Below the pieces are notes generated by a model. That model made no database searches. It was not told the DNA's origin and was given only the letters and a program-made list of their open reading frames with translations. Position numbers and translations under genes: made by a program. From positions 110,835,504-110,899,503 of the forward strand of contig JALGPY010000004.1 of the NCBI GenBank assembly GCA_023055425.1: 64,000 nucleotides of DNA, given 5' to 3'. The stretch is from Linanthus parryae (Eukaryota; Streptophyta; Magnoliopsida; Ericales; Polemoniaceae). This document shows, one piece after another, positions 1-10,029 of this stretch; positions within the stretch are counted from its first letter, which is position 1; each line of letters starts with the position of its first letter.

Positions 1-122
1 CCACCGTGCTAATTAAAAACCCTCTGCTTCCATTGTCTATAGTAAGTGAAAAGAAACTTCATCCAGCACCCACGAAGAAAAGGCTTGGCTCAACCAATAA
101 AAGCAGCGTAGGTAAGTGTTCA

Positions 123-315
123 CAGGGGCGGAGGTACTTGAGGACAAGGGATGGCAACACTCTCGACTTTTTGAAAACTACACTAGCACCGCTTTAATTA
201 TAACTATTTTACACTATGACCCTTTAGAAAATACATACATGTCCCGACTGATTTAAAAATTTCTGTCACATCCTAATTTTGCCCCGACTGGTTCAATTTT
301 CTGGATCCGTCGCTG
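123..315. mobile_element. Small non-autonomous hAT element (CAGGGGCGGA family)
   Basis: A 193-bp element that starts CAGGGGCGGAG and ends ATCCGTCGCTG, which are imperfect terminal inverted repeats. The flanking 8-mers are AGTGTTCA (115-122) and CGTGTTCA (316-323), an 8-bp target duplication with one change, as expected for hAT. The paralogous copy at 19543 keeps CGTGTTCA on its left side, which supports the ancestral 8-mer. It lies about 500 bp upstream of the dead type I gene. Confidence 0.75.
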
Positions 316-639
316 CGTGTTCATAAGGTCATAAATTGCCACGATCAAAAAAATAAGGTCATAAATTGATATCAAGGAGTGGAATAGAATCCAAGCCCTT
401 TCTGAAGTTCAATTTTCTAACCACCACCTACCACCTCATATTCTCATTTATACTAAACCAAACCCAATAACCTTTGGATAAGGCATAGTAAAGAGTAGTC
501 ACTCCATGGAGAAAGTATTCATTGGGGCTAGCCCCACCACTGTGGCATGCCTGCGTAGTGGGGCGCACCATTCAGCTTTTGACAAACAAGCAAAATTTGG
601 TGGGTTCCAATGAATACTTTCTCCACTCCATGGGCTGTG

Positions 640-760
640 AGCCACAAAACCCTACGTGTAAGAACATCTCAGCCACATAACCATCACCATGCAAAACCAA
701 ACAAAAACATCCATCTTCCACGTATTCTCCATTCAAGAACCCTAAACCCCCTATAAATAC
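640..760 (+). promoter_or_regulatory. Type I 2S albumin promoter (in front of a pseudogene)
   Basis: The cassette shared by the whole family is present: GCCACATAA, a CATGCA (RY core) at 688-693, a CACGT core near 719, and a clear TATAAATA at 752-759, about 70 bp before the position of the lost start codon. RY and ACGT elements are the known binding sites of B3 (ABI3/FUS3/LEC2) and bZIP factors in napin-type promoters. The promoter looks undamaged although the gene behind it is dead. Confidence 0.6.
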
Positions 761-823
761 GGACAACCTCACCCCCTGCAACTCCCATCATCCAAAAACC
801 ATCATTCACACCCACTGAAATCA

Positions 824-1722
824 ACGGCAAAGCTATCAGTTTTCACAGCATTCCTCCTGGTGGCCCTCATAGGCGCCCTGGGCCAAGCTTCAGCCAAGCA
901 CACCATTGTCACCACCAGGGGCGGACCTACGTAGGGGCAAGGGGGCAGTTGCCCCTGAAATTTGAAAATTTCTACTAGTACTCTCGGTTTTATTGATTTT
1001 TAATGACTATCATTTTTGGAATATATAATTTGCCCCCACTTAAATTCTAAAGCGCCCAGTGGCTCGAGTGGTTAGATGTTCGATTGTCAAAATAAACTTC
1101 ACAAATCTTCCTACTGTCAAGAAGTTTTTTGTTTCCGATTTTTTTTTCTTTTTCTAAAAAAATTAATCTACCGTCAGTGAGAATCGAACCCACGACCACC
1201 TACTTGCAAGCAATGCAAACTTTTTTAACATCTTTCTATATAACAGGTTCAACCGTTCACTATGAGACTTTTGATTGTTGATTTTTACTTTTGACTTCGT
1301 AAATCTTGCCCCGACTGACTTGATTTCCTAGCTCCGCCGCTGGTCACCACCACCATCGTGGAGGAGGGGGAGGGTGATCAGGTGAGTGTCAGGGAATGGT
1401 GTTAGCGCCAGATTTCTATGGAGAAGATGAGGCCATGCATGACCTACCTGTCCGACAAGATGAGCCAGGGCATGGACGACGACAGAGGAGAAGGGAACCC
1501 CATGCCGAGGCAGCTCCAGATGTCTGCTCGGAGTTGCAGCGCATGGACAAGCAGTGCAGGTGCGACGCGATACAGATGATGATGACGAGGCAGCAAGAGA
1601 AGAGAGAGTTCAGAGGCCAACAGATGCAGAAGATGATGCAGGAGGCCAAGCAAATCCCTGGCAAGTGCAACATGAGACCCGAGCAATGCCGTTTCGACAT
1701 GGACTATGTAGAAACATATTAA
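824..1722 (+). pseudogene. 2S albumin, type I, inactivated by start loss, hAT insertion and frameshift
   Basis: The sequence follows the type I gene at 11810 from the signal peptide to a final Tyr and TAA at 1720-1722. Several lesions are visible. The start codon is ACG (824-826) where all relatives have ATG. A 427-bp hAT element (916-1342) interrupts the threonine-rich propeptide. The region that should hold the first cysteine (about 1385-1410) is rearranged and out of frame. One base is missing near 1526, where the others read ATGTGCTGC, so the double-cysteine motif is lost. The large-chain part with QCRC and the last two cysteines is still readable. An ATG at 1396 opens a 108-codon frame with an unrelated N-terminus that falls into the correct frame after the 1-bp deletion. 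It has no signal peptide and is unlikely to make a storage protein. Confidence 0.9.
916..1342. mobile_element. Non-autonomous hAT element inserted in a 2S albumin coding region
   Basis: A 427-bp element bounded by CAGGGGCGGA and TCCGCCGCTG, flanked by a perfect 8-bp target duplication GTCACCAC (908-915 and 1343-1350). The duplicated bases belong to the conserved Thr-Thr coding repeat of the 2S albumin, so the empty site is known from every paralog. No transposase reading frame is present. It shares terminal repeats with the elements at 123, 19543 and 37184. Confidence 0.9.
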
Positions 1723-4146
1723 CCAGATACCGACAGATGGAACTAATAATGTTCCCTCCACCAAAGATATATCAGAACAATAGCACACTATCGTGTGTGT
1801 TTTTGGTCATGTAGGTACCGCTTTCCTCAGTTGGAACAATTGGTTTCTACATTGATAATGAAAATAAATAGTTTCTACTACCCTTTGTCTGTGTTTATTA
1901 GGCCCATTTGACTACGCACAAAGAATAATGGTGCGTAGACTGTTTGCATAATTGTCTATAATGACCTCACATTGCGTGATATATAACCACTTGATGATGT
2001 AGGGGAAACCCCCAAAATTGATGAACAGCAACAAGAACAGGGACTGAAAGCTGAATTTCTTGCAATAGATGGATGCTACGCATATGTAGTTTAATTGGAA
2101 CAATTGTTGGTTGAGTGTACAAAACTGACCTCCTAATCTCGCTCACCACTTTCCGATTACTGCAAAGAAGCAGCGAAAAGCATCCCACATGAAGAGGGAT
2201 GCTTGGGCACATCAAGAGACATGAGTTCACAGAATTCTGGCATGGGCCTGCAAGAAAGCGAAATTTGTGATTCATGTAGTCTCAATGGAAAAAATTACAT
2301 ATATTTAGACTAATGGAATAAATAACAAATAAATGATAGAAAAATCCTCATGATCGCGTGCTCTTGCGTCTCAGTGTCAATCCGTCCCTTGAGTCATTTT
2401 AATCAACCACATCAGTAAAAATTTATGGACCCAGTACAAATATGGTTTTCATCCTCATATCAAACCGACCAGTCTGGGCTTACAAACTATGATTCTACCC
2501 CCACAGTTCATCCCTTGCAATAACCCTCCTTCGAGCTCCAAAATCCCTAGCCGAGGTTCAGCCTTTTGGCCCACCACAGCGGTCCACGGAGATCTCAAAC
2601 TAAGTTGTGGTTTACCTACTTCAAACAGCTGAAAATCTGATGCCTGATCCTGGTGAAAATTACACAAAACCCCTCTAAATATTGATGGTTGGCGCTCATA
2701 ATTGAAAGAGGGCTATTTTTCACCAGCCACAATTATGAGCTATAGACCATAAGACAATTTGAACAAGGACAGTAGATAATTTGACAAATTCAAAATGATA
2801 CGATATCGGCCATTTGACAGCAGAGCGTTAAATGCGTTGTTTGCCATGTTATGTCACAGTCTTACTCCAAGGTGGTTGGTCAGAACATCCAAGTTCAATA
2901 AACAAAGAAAAATTATCCAGAAACAAAAGAGGTTTAGTAATTCTACTAGGCCATAAATAACAGGAATACAGAAATATTTGGTAAAATAGATCAATCTTTA
3001 CCAGTGCTGAGACAAAGAAATAAAAGGAAGGTACCTAGAGTCTGTAAATTTAGATATGCTTATCGTCATCAAGACAAATAGACTTTAGGTATTGATTTAA
3101 GTGAAAGACTAGTTCTGCATCCCATCCTAAGGTTGAGAGAAGTAGTAGAGTAAAGATCCCTCGTCTCTTAGAACTTGCTGCAATGCAAAACAAATACTAG
3201 AGGAACTTGGGCAGATTGGATTATCAGTTTGTTTGTTTTTCCGAATGTGTGAGTGAGGCGAGGAGACAGTCTCACCTATACATTCCAAGAAACCAAAAAC
3301 TAACTTAAGCAAAACACGCTACCTTTGGGCTGGGGATACCAATATCAGAAACCTCGTTGATCGTCCTATAAATAATGGTGAACACTCCCTGCCTGTAATG
3401 TGCTCCTGCCAAGCCTCCTATGAAGGCTCAAATCCTATGTTATTTTGTCTTCCATAGGAGGTGGCTTCTAGAATCCGGAACACCCCTTTTTCCACTCAAA
3501 TCCCAATCAGGACTCCCCAAGATGGCTTGGCGCTCACAATGTCCAGTTCACTGTGAAATCATGTTTGTCCATCAATCAGTTCTTGGTCTGCTTCGACTTT
3601 CATACCCTGTTGGACTTGGATTAGGTCCATCAATATCCCTCCCAAACTAACCTTCTTCTACTGGCTCGTTGTTCACTATAAACTCCACTCAAATGAAGCC
3701 TTAGCTCTATCATTCCAAGCACTCCAGTTTCTTCTCAGTGTGTGGAAGAGCCACGAATCCCTTGCTCACCTGTCCAGGGATTATTAGCCTAATTTTGGCT
3801 CTTTCTGGATGGATATTGGCTACCCCACCCACTCCCCTCCTGACCAGAAATCGCTCAACAGGGTGTGATCCGCGACCCTGATCGCGCCATCCAAATCAAG
3901 GGTCGTTCGCGATCCAGATCGTTGATTCTGGCAATCCCTTATGTTTTCACACAGAGAGCTAAATATTTTAATATTAGTACTCTCGTGCCTATAATTTTAT
4001 CAAGTAATTCACGTCTTTACGTCAAACCTTTCCTTTTCTATGATAGATGTCCTTAAAAGAGAATTACCTGATAATATATTGACACAACTAGGAATTGCTA
4101 ATATTAGTATATTTTTATATGACACTCATAAAAAGCATTCTTCGAA

Positions 4147-4186
4147 CTAGACAAGCGAATCTCGAGCTAGACAAGCAAATCTCGAG
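4147..4186. repeat. 20-bp direct repeat, two units
   Basis: Two adjacent 20-bp units, CTAGACAAGC(G/A)AATCTCGAG, differ at one base, and a third degenerate half-unit follows. It lies in non-coding spacer and I assign it no function. Confidence 0.7.
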
Positions 4187-4654
4187 CCGACAAATCACAC
4201 ACCCCCCCGGCGAACCGCTTTCCTACCAGCTCTGCGTACCACAACATTTGGCGATTCTGGTAACCTTGCTCCTGAAAACCAGCAACACATTTCTTGCCTG
4301 GTTGTTTGAAAATGGTTCTTCCATACAACTTGTCTCGAAGAAACACTGGCAAACAGTCTTCATTTTCAGCCGCTGGAGAATTTGGAAAAGGAGAAAGGAT
4401 CTAGTGTTTGGCAATGTTGTCCTCTATCTCTGTGGTTTATTTAACTCAAGTTGGTTAGAAGGGACATCCAAGACTCGTCCTCCAAGACTTGATCACTGAA
4501 GCTTTAACTCTTAGGAGTTAGGACTAGTATTCAGAGCTAAACTGTGACATGAATTTCTCTTCTTTGATTGCTAAATCTTATTGCTTTGGGCTTATGATGT
4601 TTTACCATACTGCAGATAAAACTCACCCAGTCGAACCTGTTCTTAATCTTTGCA

Positions 4655-4930
4655 GGCAGATGGCAAGTAGATGAGCTCTCCAGTTGCAGCACTGTCACGA
4701 GGCCAACTCAGTAGCTCATAAGCTTGCTGGGAGGCATTCCTTACATCATGATGCTTCTAGTTTTAGTTTTCATCCTGTTGTGTTTCCTTTCTTGTTTGAA
4801 CATTTGCCAGTTTGATGGCTTTTTGATCCTCCAGATTTTGTCGGAGGTGTTCTAAACTTTGATTGTATTGGAGAAGGCTCCCCTACACTAGTTTGTTTGG
4901 AGGTTATTCCTTAGCATTGGTTTTTAATTT
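4655..4930 (+). pseudogene. Decayed L1 LINE tail (RNase H-like C-terminus)
   Basis: Translation from about 4675 gives a segment reading CHEANSVAHKLAGRHS, which fits the H-x-EAN-xVAHxLA motif near the end of the RNase H-like domain of plant L1 elements. After a stop, the phrase WLFDPPDFVGGVLNFDC continues the typical LINE 3' end. Stops and frame breaks make it non-functional. A paralogous relic lies at about 26245-26520, so this insertion predates the block duplication. Confidence 0.5.
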
Positions 4931-5344
4931 ATTCAGTTCATCCAACAAAAAGATATCGATGAAAAAGTTCTCAAAATCTAATTTACCTGATATGACGAAA
5001 GTCTAGCTATGAGATAGATACTTACCTAAAAACACGATTCATAGGCACTAGAAGAAAGTCGGAATTACTTTTAACTTCACTTTTATTATAGCACACGTTT
5101 GTTGTCCCTCCCTATATCATACTCATTCACAAAGAATTCACAAAACAGATTATCTTCTAACCAAGAGAGAAAATACGTTAAGATGCTACTATTAGCCCAG
5201 GCTAGCCATAAAAAATGGTAAATTCCTCATTGGAAAATTCCAAACTAGATAAGGAGAAATTTGTATTTATGCCAAGATAGGTGGTCCTGGTGGAGTATCT
5301 GCGTGCCTGGAGCAAGAAGACAAATACAATTCAGAGGAGGGTTA

Positions 5345-5453
5345 AGAAGCATTTCGCCACATAACCAAAACCATGCATGACCAAACAAAATATGACCAGA
5401 CAACTCATCCTCCACGTTCTCTACATGCAGCAACCCCTCCACCACTACAAATA
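5345..5453 (+). promoter_or_regulatory. Type II 2S albumin promoter
   Basis: GCCACATAA is followed by a full CATGCATG RY repeat (5372-5379), a CACGT core (5413-5417) and a second CATGCA (5424-5429). The TATA position holds TACAAATA (5446-5453) instead of TATAAATA, 110 bp upstream of the start codon. The sister type II gene at 27179 has the same TATA variant. The RY and ACGT pairing implies embryo-specific control by B3 and bZIP factors; that is knowledge of the family, not shown here. Confidence 0.65.
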
Positions 5454-5555
5454 CAAGCCATTCTCATCCCTTTGAAACACCACCACCACAACTACAACTA
5501 CAACTACTACTACTACTCAAAAGTTTCTAGCCTCCAAAACTTCAAACCACCATCA

Positions 5556-5984
5556 ATGGCAAAACTAACAGTCCTTGCAGCATTCCTCCTGGTAGCCCTC
5601 CTAGCCCTGGGTCGAGCCTCAGCCACCCGCACCACCATCACCACCACCACCACCGTGGTGGAGGACGATGGCAGCAATCGTCCCGGGCAGTGCGAGATGT
5701 CGATGCAACAGATGAAGCCCTGCATGATGTACCTCACCGACATGTGGGGAGGTGGATCATCTACCGACCCCATGCCTGAGCAGCTGAAGATGTGCTGCTC
5801 GCAGCTGAAGAGCATGGATGAGCAGTGCAGGTGCGAATCATTAGAGATGATGATGATGAAGCAGAAGGAGAAGGGAGAGTTCAGAGGGCAGAAGATGCAA
5901 AAGATGATGCACGAGGCCATGATGATCCCCGGCAAGTGTGACATGAGCCCCCAACGATGCCAGTTCCACATGCTCTCGATCTAA
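5556..5984 (+). CDS. 2S albumin seed storage protein, methionine-rich, type II
   Basis: A 142-residue precursor of a seed storage albumin, expected to be secreted into the protein storage vacuole and cut into disulfide-linked small and large chains. Residues 1-23 form a signal peptide (MAKLTV, leucine/alanine core, ASA). Residues 24-35 are a threonine run followed by VVEDD, the propeptide. The eight-cysteine pattern of the prolamin superfamily is complete: Cys46, 56, 80-81, 91, 93, 128 and 135. Methionine makes up 21 of 142 residues, including four in a row at 98-101, so the protein is a sulfur store. I use the ATG at 5556 because an in-frame upstream ATG (5373) lies before the TATA-like box. 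There is no intron, as is usual for the family. AATAAA lies near 6139. The closest relative in the window is 27179. Confidence 0.95.
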   Translation: MAKLTVLAAFLLVALLALGRASATRTTITTTTTVVEDDGSNRPGQCEMSMQQMKPCMMYLTDMWGGGSSTDPMPEQLKMCCSQLKSMDEQCRCESLEMMMMKQKEKGEFRGQKMQKMMHEAMMIPGKCDMSPQRCQFHMLSI

Positions 5985-7316
5985 ACTAGGGTTCTGTGGA
6001 CAATAATAATGTATGCATGTACGTACACCCTCCACGACTACAGATCGATAAGGGGGTGTGACTGCAATAACTACTCGGCCACACACCATCGTGTGTTTTC
6101 CTAGAACTATGTCATGTATGACTCCGGTGTACCTTAATAATAAAAGTTATGTTCTGTACATCGTCTTCGTCCGTCTATCATCTATCCATGCAAGTTCTTA
6201 GCTGCCCTTACTAAATGTGATGCGATTCCGTTGTAAGAGATGTATGCAACCCCAAAAGCATCAACCAAAAAAGGAACAGAAATAACAGTAGACTTACCTA
6301 ATTATTATTAGACAGTAAATGTTGCCCTATCTTATGATGATACATGTTATTCAAGACAGAAAGGTTAACTTTCAGACCCCAGGACATAGGGTAAGAAATC
6401 CTACTCCAGCGGAGGCTTGGACTCGAGACCTCAATGACAGTTTAAGTCCAATAGACATAAAACACTCAAGTATCATGCCAATAGGTGCTATTGCTCAACC
6501 TACGCCAAAAATGGTTAGAAGAGGGCCGTTTTTTCATATATGTAAATTTTCATGTATTCGCTGGGCTGGATCTGCCGCTACCCTCAGATTATAAGACTGA
6601 AACTTAACAATGGGCTAAATCTTCTTTAACTAAGTTCAGCTAGCTCACGAGCTCTTCCGTCTCCATATTACCACACATGCCTGGTCGTTTATGTAACTAG
6701 AGGCATAATAATGTATTGGATATGGCAGAGATCCACAATGATTAAATTGAGTTTATATTCTCGAAGAAAACTGCTCGGTCGGGCTTAAACTATGATCCAG
6801 GTTCCTGGGTAAAGGCTACACTAATACGATTGAGTATCTCTTGCACCACTTCTCCTACTCCTGGGAGCCCCTATAGCCTTTTGCCAAGCTTCAGCCTTTT
6901 AGACACCATAGGTGCCGATGGAAATAAGATGAACCCTTCCAACAGAGTAAGCAGATTCAAATGCAAAAGTTGCACCAAGGGTGGATGTTATCTATAAAGC
7001 ATAAAGCCTTAGGTATTGACATGAAGAAACCAAGTGAATTTCAAATGTTCTGCACACAGTTGGAGAACTGAGAAACAATGCAGCAAGAAAGGGGAAGAGG
7101 AAATGGAGGAAATACAAGAGACCGACTGACTTGGAGATAAAATGTTCAAATGTTCTCCGTTCTCAAACCCGATTTCTTCGACACCCTCGTATTTTGAATT
7201 ATTACACTTGCTCCCCCCCCCCTAAGACGAAAAAACTTCAAGACACTTTAAGATAAAGTGTAATTGGTGTCCAGTGTCATCGTGCCTAAACATAATGGTG
7301 CAAAGTGTCTTTTACC

Positions 7317-7319
<3 letters not shown>

Positions 7320-7353
<34 letters not shown>
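7320..7353. repeat. Poly(A) run of 34
   Basis: An uninterrupted A run in the type III spacer. The paralog at 48938 has only a short A run at the same place, so it expanded in this copy. Confidence 0.9.
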
Positions 7354-7354
<1 letters not shown>

Positions 7355-7613
7355 AACATGCAAAAGAGGGTTAAATTAAAATATGCTTGTACTCTTATAG
7401 GTGTGAATTGGACAAAAATACGTTTAAATCTTTAATCCCCGTTAGGAGTTTCGATGGGAATAATTTACTAGTTTCAATGTGTCATATTTATTGCAAATGG
7501 GTGATACGGCATCCTATTTTAGAAGTGGATGCTGTAATTTCGACATGCTGGAGCTATGTAGTTAGTAATTGAACATTTATTTTATAATAAATATGTTTCA
7601 TATAATTTAAAAA

Positions 7614-8756
7614 GGGTAATTTTCACTTACACCCCCTCAGTTTTAGTTGATCTTCACTTATACCCCTTCTAGTTAGGAAAATTTCACTTACACCCCTTAT
7701 GACTACCCAAAATTGTTGCCAGTTAGACCCCTAAGTGTATTTACTCTGTTGATTGGTAGCGTAACTTTTCAAATTCAGCTTTTTGAACAAATTTACCCTT
7801 GCAATTGCTATAAAGGTCAATCCACCCTTAAATTATAAACTCTACCTCGAGTTAATTCTAATTTTTGCTTGTAGTAGCTGCACCATATTCAGAAATACAT
7901 ATGAAACATGTGATAGAATATAAATATTTTGCATGTGTTACGTATATACATTGGGCTGGATTGACCTTTGCAGCCCATGTAAAGGTAAGTTTGTCCGAAA
8001 AAATGATTTTGAGAAGTTGCCATAAGAACTAGCATAGTGAATGCATAGAGGGGGTGTAAGTGAAAACATGTTTGGTAGTCATAAGTAGGGATGGCAACGG
8101 GTCGGATCCGGATCGGATCAGGCTAGATCCGATCCAGATCCGACTAGGAGAAATGGGATCCAGATCCGATCCAGATCCGTTCGGATCATCACCGGATTCG
8201 GATCAGATCGGATCGGGTTTCATCCAGCTGATCCAAATTCGATCCGTAGATCCATATAATACGCGGTTGGATCGGATTCGGATCGGATCCGACTTGGGTT
8301 TGTAATAAAATATAAAAATAACATAAGAAATAAACACTATTTCAGACGCTAAGGCATGTTCGCAAGTTATGAAGCCTAAAACACAACAGAAATAACTTTG
8401 TAGGTTGAAATTACTATTGTATTCTTCTTGGAAGTGAAAGTGGTGAGGTAATATGAATATATTTGTAAAGCACACATATAAGTCGGATCGGATCGGGTCG
8501 GAACCCGGTGGATCTGCCCTTAGATCCAAATCCAGATCCAGATCCGATCGGATCTGGCTTTCCAGATCCAAATCTGGTCCATTTTCAATTGGATCGGATT
8601 CGGATCCGATCCGTTCGGCCCGGATCGCTCGGATCACAGATCGGATCGGGCCATATTGCCATCCCTAGTCATAAGGGGTGTAAGTGAAGTTTTCCAAACT
8701 AGAGGGGGTGTAAGTGAAGATTAACCAAAACTGAGGGGTGTAAGTGAATTTTACCC
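7614..8756. mobile_element. Mutator-type element with about 95-bp terminal inverted repeats
   Basis: The ends GGGTAATTTTCACTTACACC and its inverted counterpart (GGTGTAAGTGAATTTTACCC at the right) extend into imperfect inverted repeats of roughly 90-100 bp. The flanks are a perfect 9-bp duplication ATTTAAAAA (7605-7613 and 8757-8765), the length typical of the Mutator superfamily. The paralogous spacers at about 34660 and 49195 lack the element. No transposase frame is present. A hAT element (8086-8667) is nested inside; without it the element is about 550 bp. Confidence 0.85.
8086..8667. mobile_element. Non-autonomous hAT element with GATC-rich arms
   Basis: A 582-bp element with ends TAGGGATGGCAAC and TTGCCATCCCTA, flanked by a perfect 8-bp duplication GTCATAAG (8078-8085 and 8668-8675). 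Both arms are packed with GGATC, AGATCC and GATCCGATCC phrases, about 35 GATC in all, around an AT-rich centre without them (8300-8480). The open frames at 8060-8305 and 8203-8637 are products of this repeat and are not genes. Confidence 0.88.
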
Positions 8757-8847
8757 ATTTAAAAACAATCATTTTTAGAAACACCCAACTTTAGTATTTT
8801 TCTCTTGAGTTCTGTTTTTAGTTTTAAAATGGGTACCTACCAGGGTA

Positions 8848-9105
8848 CCAGTCTGTTCCAACTCTTTCTTTCCAATTTGACTTTTGTCACTATTCACTGG
8901 GTCACTTTGACCATATGATTTGAATAGCAAACCGATGTAATTTTTTGATAATTTTTTCATGATGTTGTAGAGTAAAAGTTGTTTTATAATATGGTGAAAA
9001 AATTATAAAAAAATCGTATTATTTTGCTATCCAAATCACCCGGTCAAAGTGACCCAGATACGAGTCAAAAAAGTCAGATGAGAAGAAAGAGCTGGGACGG
9101 ACTGG
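8848..9105. mobile_element. Stowaway-like palindromic MITE
   Basis: A 258-bp element flanked by TA on both sides. The ends CCAGTCTGTTCC and GGGACGGACTGG are inverted repeats, and most of the element folds on itself around the phrases GGTCACTTTGACC and GGTCAAAGTGACCC. Length and core match the copies at 20542 and 56666. Confidence 0.75.
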
Positions 9106-9239
9106 TATATGGATTCATTATCAGATGAACAAAAAAGAAACAAAACAGAGAGACTCTGCAAAATCAATACATTTGTCAAAATACAGGTAAGCCTTCAGTG
9201 GAAGCATCTGCATGTGAAGAATACGTGTAAGAAGGAATT

Positions 9240-9327
9240 CGCCACATAAACACCACCATGCAAAACCAAACAAAATCTCTCATCCTCCACGTACTCTCCA
9301 TGCAAGAGCCCAAACCCCCTATAAATA
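9240..9327 (+). promoter_or_regulatory. Type III 2S albumin promoter
   Basis: GCCACATAAACACC, CATGCA (9257-9262), CACGT (9288-9292), a second CATGCA (9299-9304) and TATAAATA (9320-9327) stand 91 bp before the start codon. Order and spacing are the same as in 35125 and 49642. Confidence 0.7.
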
Positions 9328-9410
9328 CCAACCACCATCACCACCGCAACTCTCATCCACAACAACAACAAAGAAAAAGAGTCTCAAAAAATTCACCACA
9401 AAGTCCCTCA

Positions 9411-9830
9411 ATGGCAAAGCTATCAGTCCTTTCAGCAGCTCTCCTCCTGGTTGCCCTCCTCGCCGGAGCATCGGCCACCCGCACCATCATCACCACCACC
9501 GTGGTGGAAGACGATGGCGGAAACCCCCAGAGGCAGTGCCAGATGTCGATGCAGCAGATGAAGCCATGCATGATGTATCTAACCGACAAGTGGGGTGGTG
9601 GATCATCCACCGACCCCATGCCTGAGCAGCTGAAGATGTGCTGCTCGCAGCTGAAGAGCATGGACGAGCAGTGCAGGTGCGAATCGCTGGAGATGATGAT
9701 GACGAGGCAGAAGGAGAAGGGAGAGTTCAGAGGTCAGCAGATGCAGAAGATGATGCAAGAGGCTATGATGATCCCTGGGAGGTGTGACATGAGCCCCCAA
9801 CGATGCCAATTCCACATGCTCTCGATCTAA
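9411..9830 (+). CDS. 2S albumin seed storage protein, methionine-rich, type III/II mosaic
   Basis: A 139-residue precursor. The signal peptide covers residues 1-22 (MAKLSVLSAA to SAT) and is followed by a short threonine run and VVEDD. The eight cysteines are complete at 43, 53, 77-78, 88, 90, 125 and 132. There are 19 methionines. The ATG at 9411 lies 91 bp after TATAAATA and matches the start of every relative. Promoter, signal peptide and most of the mature part are type III. The last codons (Leu-Ser-Ile-stop) and the whole 3' UTR match type II genes instead of the longer type III tail, so the gene looks like a recombination product. The central MMMTRQ resembles type I. Its function should be the same as the others: vacuolar storage of sulfur and nitrogen. 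Confidence 0.95.
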   Translation: MAKLSVLSAALLLVALLAGASATRTIITTTVVEDDGGNPQRQCQMSMQQMKPCMMYLTDKWGGGSSTDPMPEQLKMCCSQLKSMDEQCRCESLEMMMTRQKEKGEFRGQQMQKMMQEAMMIPGRCDMSPQRCQFHMLSI

Positions 9831-10029
9831 ACTAGGGTTCTGTGGACAATAATAATAAGAATAATGTATGCATGTACACCCTCCAAGACTATAGATCGAT
9901 GAGGGGGTGTGACTGCAATAACTAATCGGACACACCATCGTGTGTTTTTTTGCTAGTCCTGGAAGTGATCTCTATGTCAGTGTGTCATGTATGACTCCGG
10001 TGTACCTTAATAAAATTATGTAGTTTTCT

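Larger units (their letters stand above)
1..2340. repeat. Type I duplication block, copy A
   Basis: This block is paralogous to 19425-21400. Both copies begin with the same spacer, carry the same small hAT element, a type I 2S albumin promoter, a broken type I gene, and the same 3' flank with the phrase CACACTATCGTGTGT. Because the hAT insertion is at the same place in both, the block was duplicated after that insertion. The only coding content is the type I pseudogene. From about 1815 to 2340 I see only spacer sequence also present at 20850-21360. Confidence 0.75.
2455..6270. repeat. Type II duplication block, copy A
   Basis: This stretch is paralogous to 25120-27885, with small and medium indels. 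Landmarks in both copies are the phrase GACCAGTCTGGGC at the left end, a decayed LINE RNase H tail, the type II promoter and gene, and a nearly identical 3' UTR ending around the phrase GTATGCAACCCCAAAAGCAT. Between 2455 and 5340 I find no intact gene. The open frames there (for example 4095-4499) have no recognisable domain and are not conserved in the other copy. Confidence 0.75.
6300..10010. repeat. Type III duplication block, copy A
   Basis: Paralogous to 27885-35720 and to 47890-50280. The left part (6335-7100) is almost identical to 47925-48690. This copy alone contains the nested Mutator-type and hAT insertion (7614-8756) and the Stowaway-like element at 8848. Between 6270 and 9240 there is no gene. 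The open frame at 6319-6594 is spacer that recurs, changed, at 47999-48196 and is not supported as a protein. Confidence 0.75.

Noticed and set aside
5373..5555. Upstream in-frame starts that lengthen the 2S albumins by 51-61 residues (also 27020, 9258)
   Set aside because: The upstream ATG lies within the RY element before the TATA-type box, so it would not be in the mRNA. The signal peptide begins at MAKL(S/T)V in all copies.
5513..5971. Long open frames antisense to the 2S albumin genes (also 27136-27591, 49623-50048, 35337-35531)
   Set aside because: They recur only because the Met- and Thr-rich coding strand has few stop triplets in its complement. They have no start context and no domain, and they disappear outside the coding region.
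6335..6600. tRNA-derived SINE on the minus strand (similar text at 35790 and 47925)
   Set aside because: A B-box-like GAGTTCGAGCC is present on the minus strand, but the A-box candidate is about 85 bp away, there is no tail, and the segment is simply part of the duplicated spacer.
8203..8637. 144-codon minus-strand frame rich in Asp, Ser and Ile
   Set aside because: It lies entirely in the GATC repeats of the hAT element and is a translation of the repeat.
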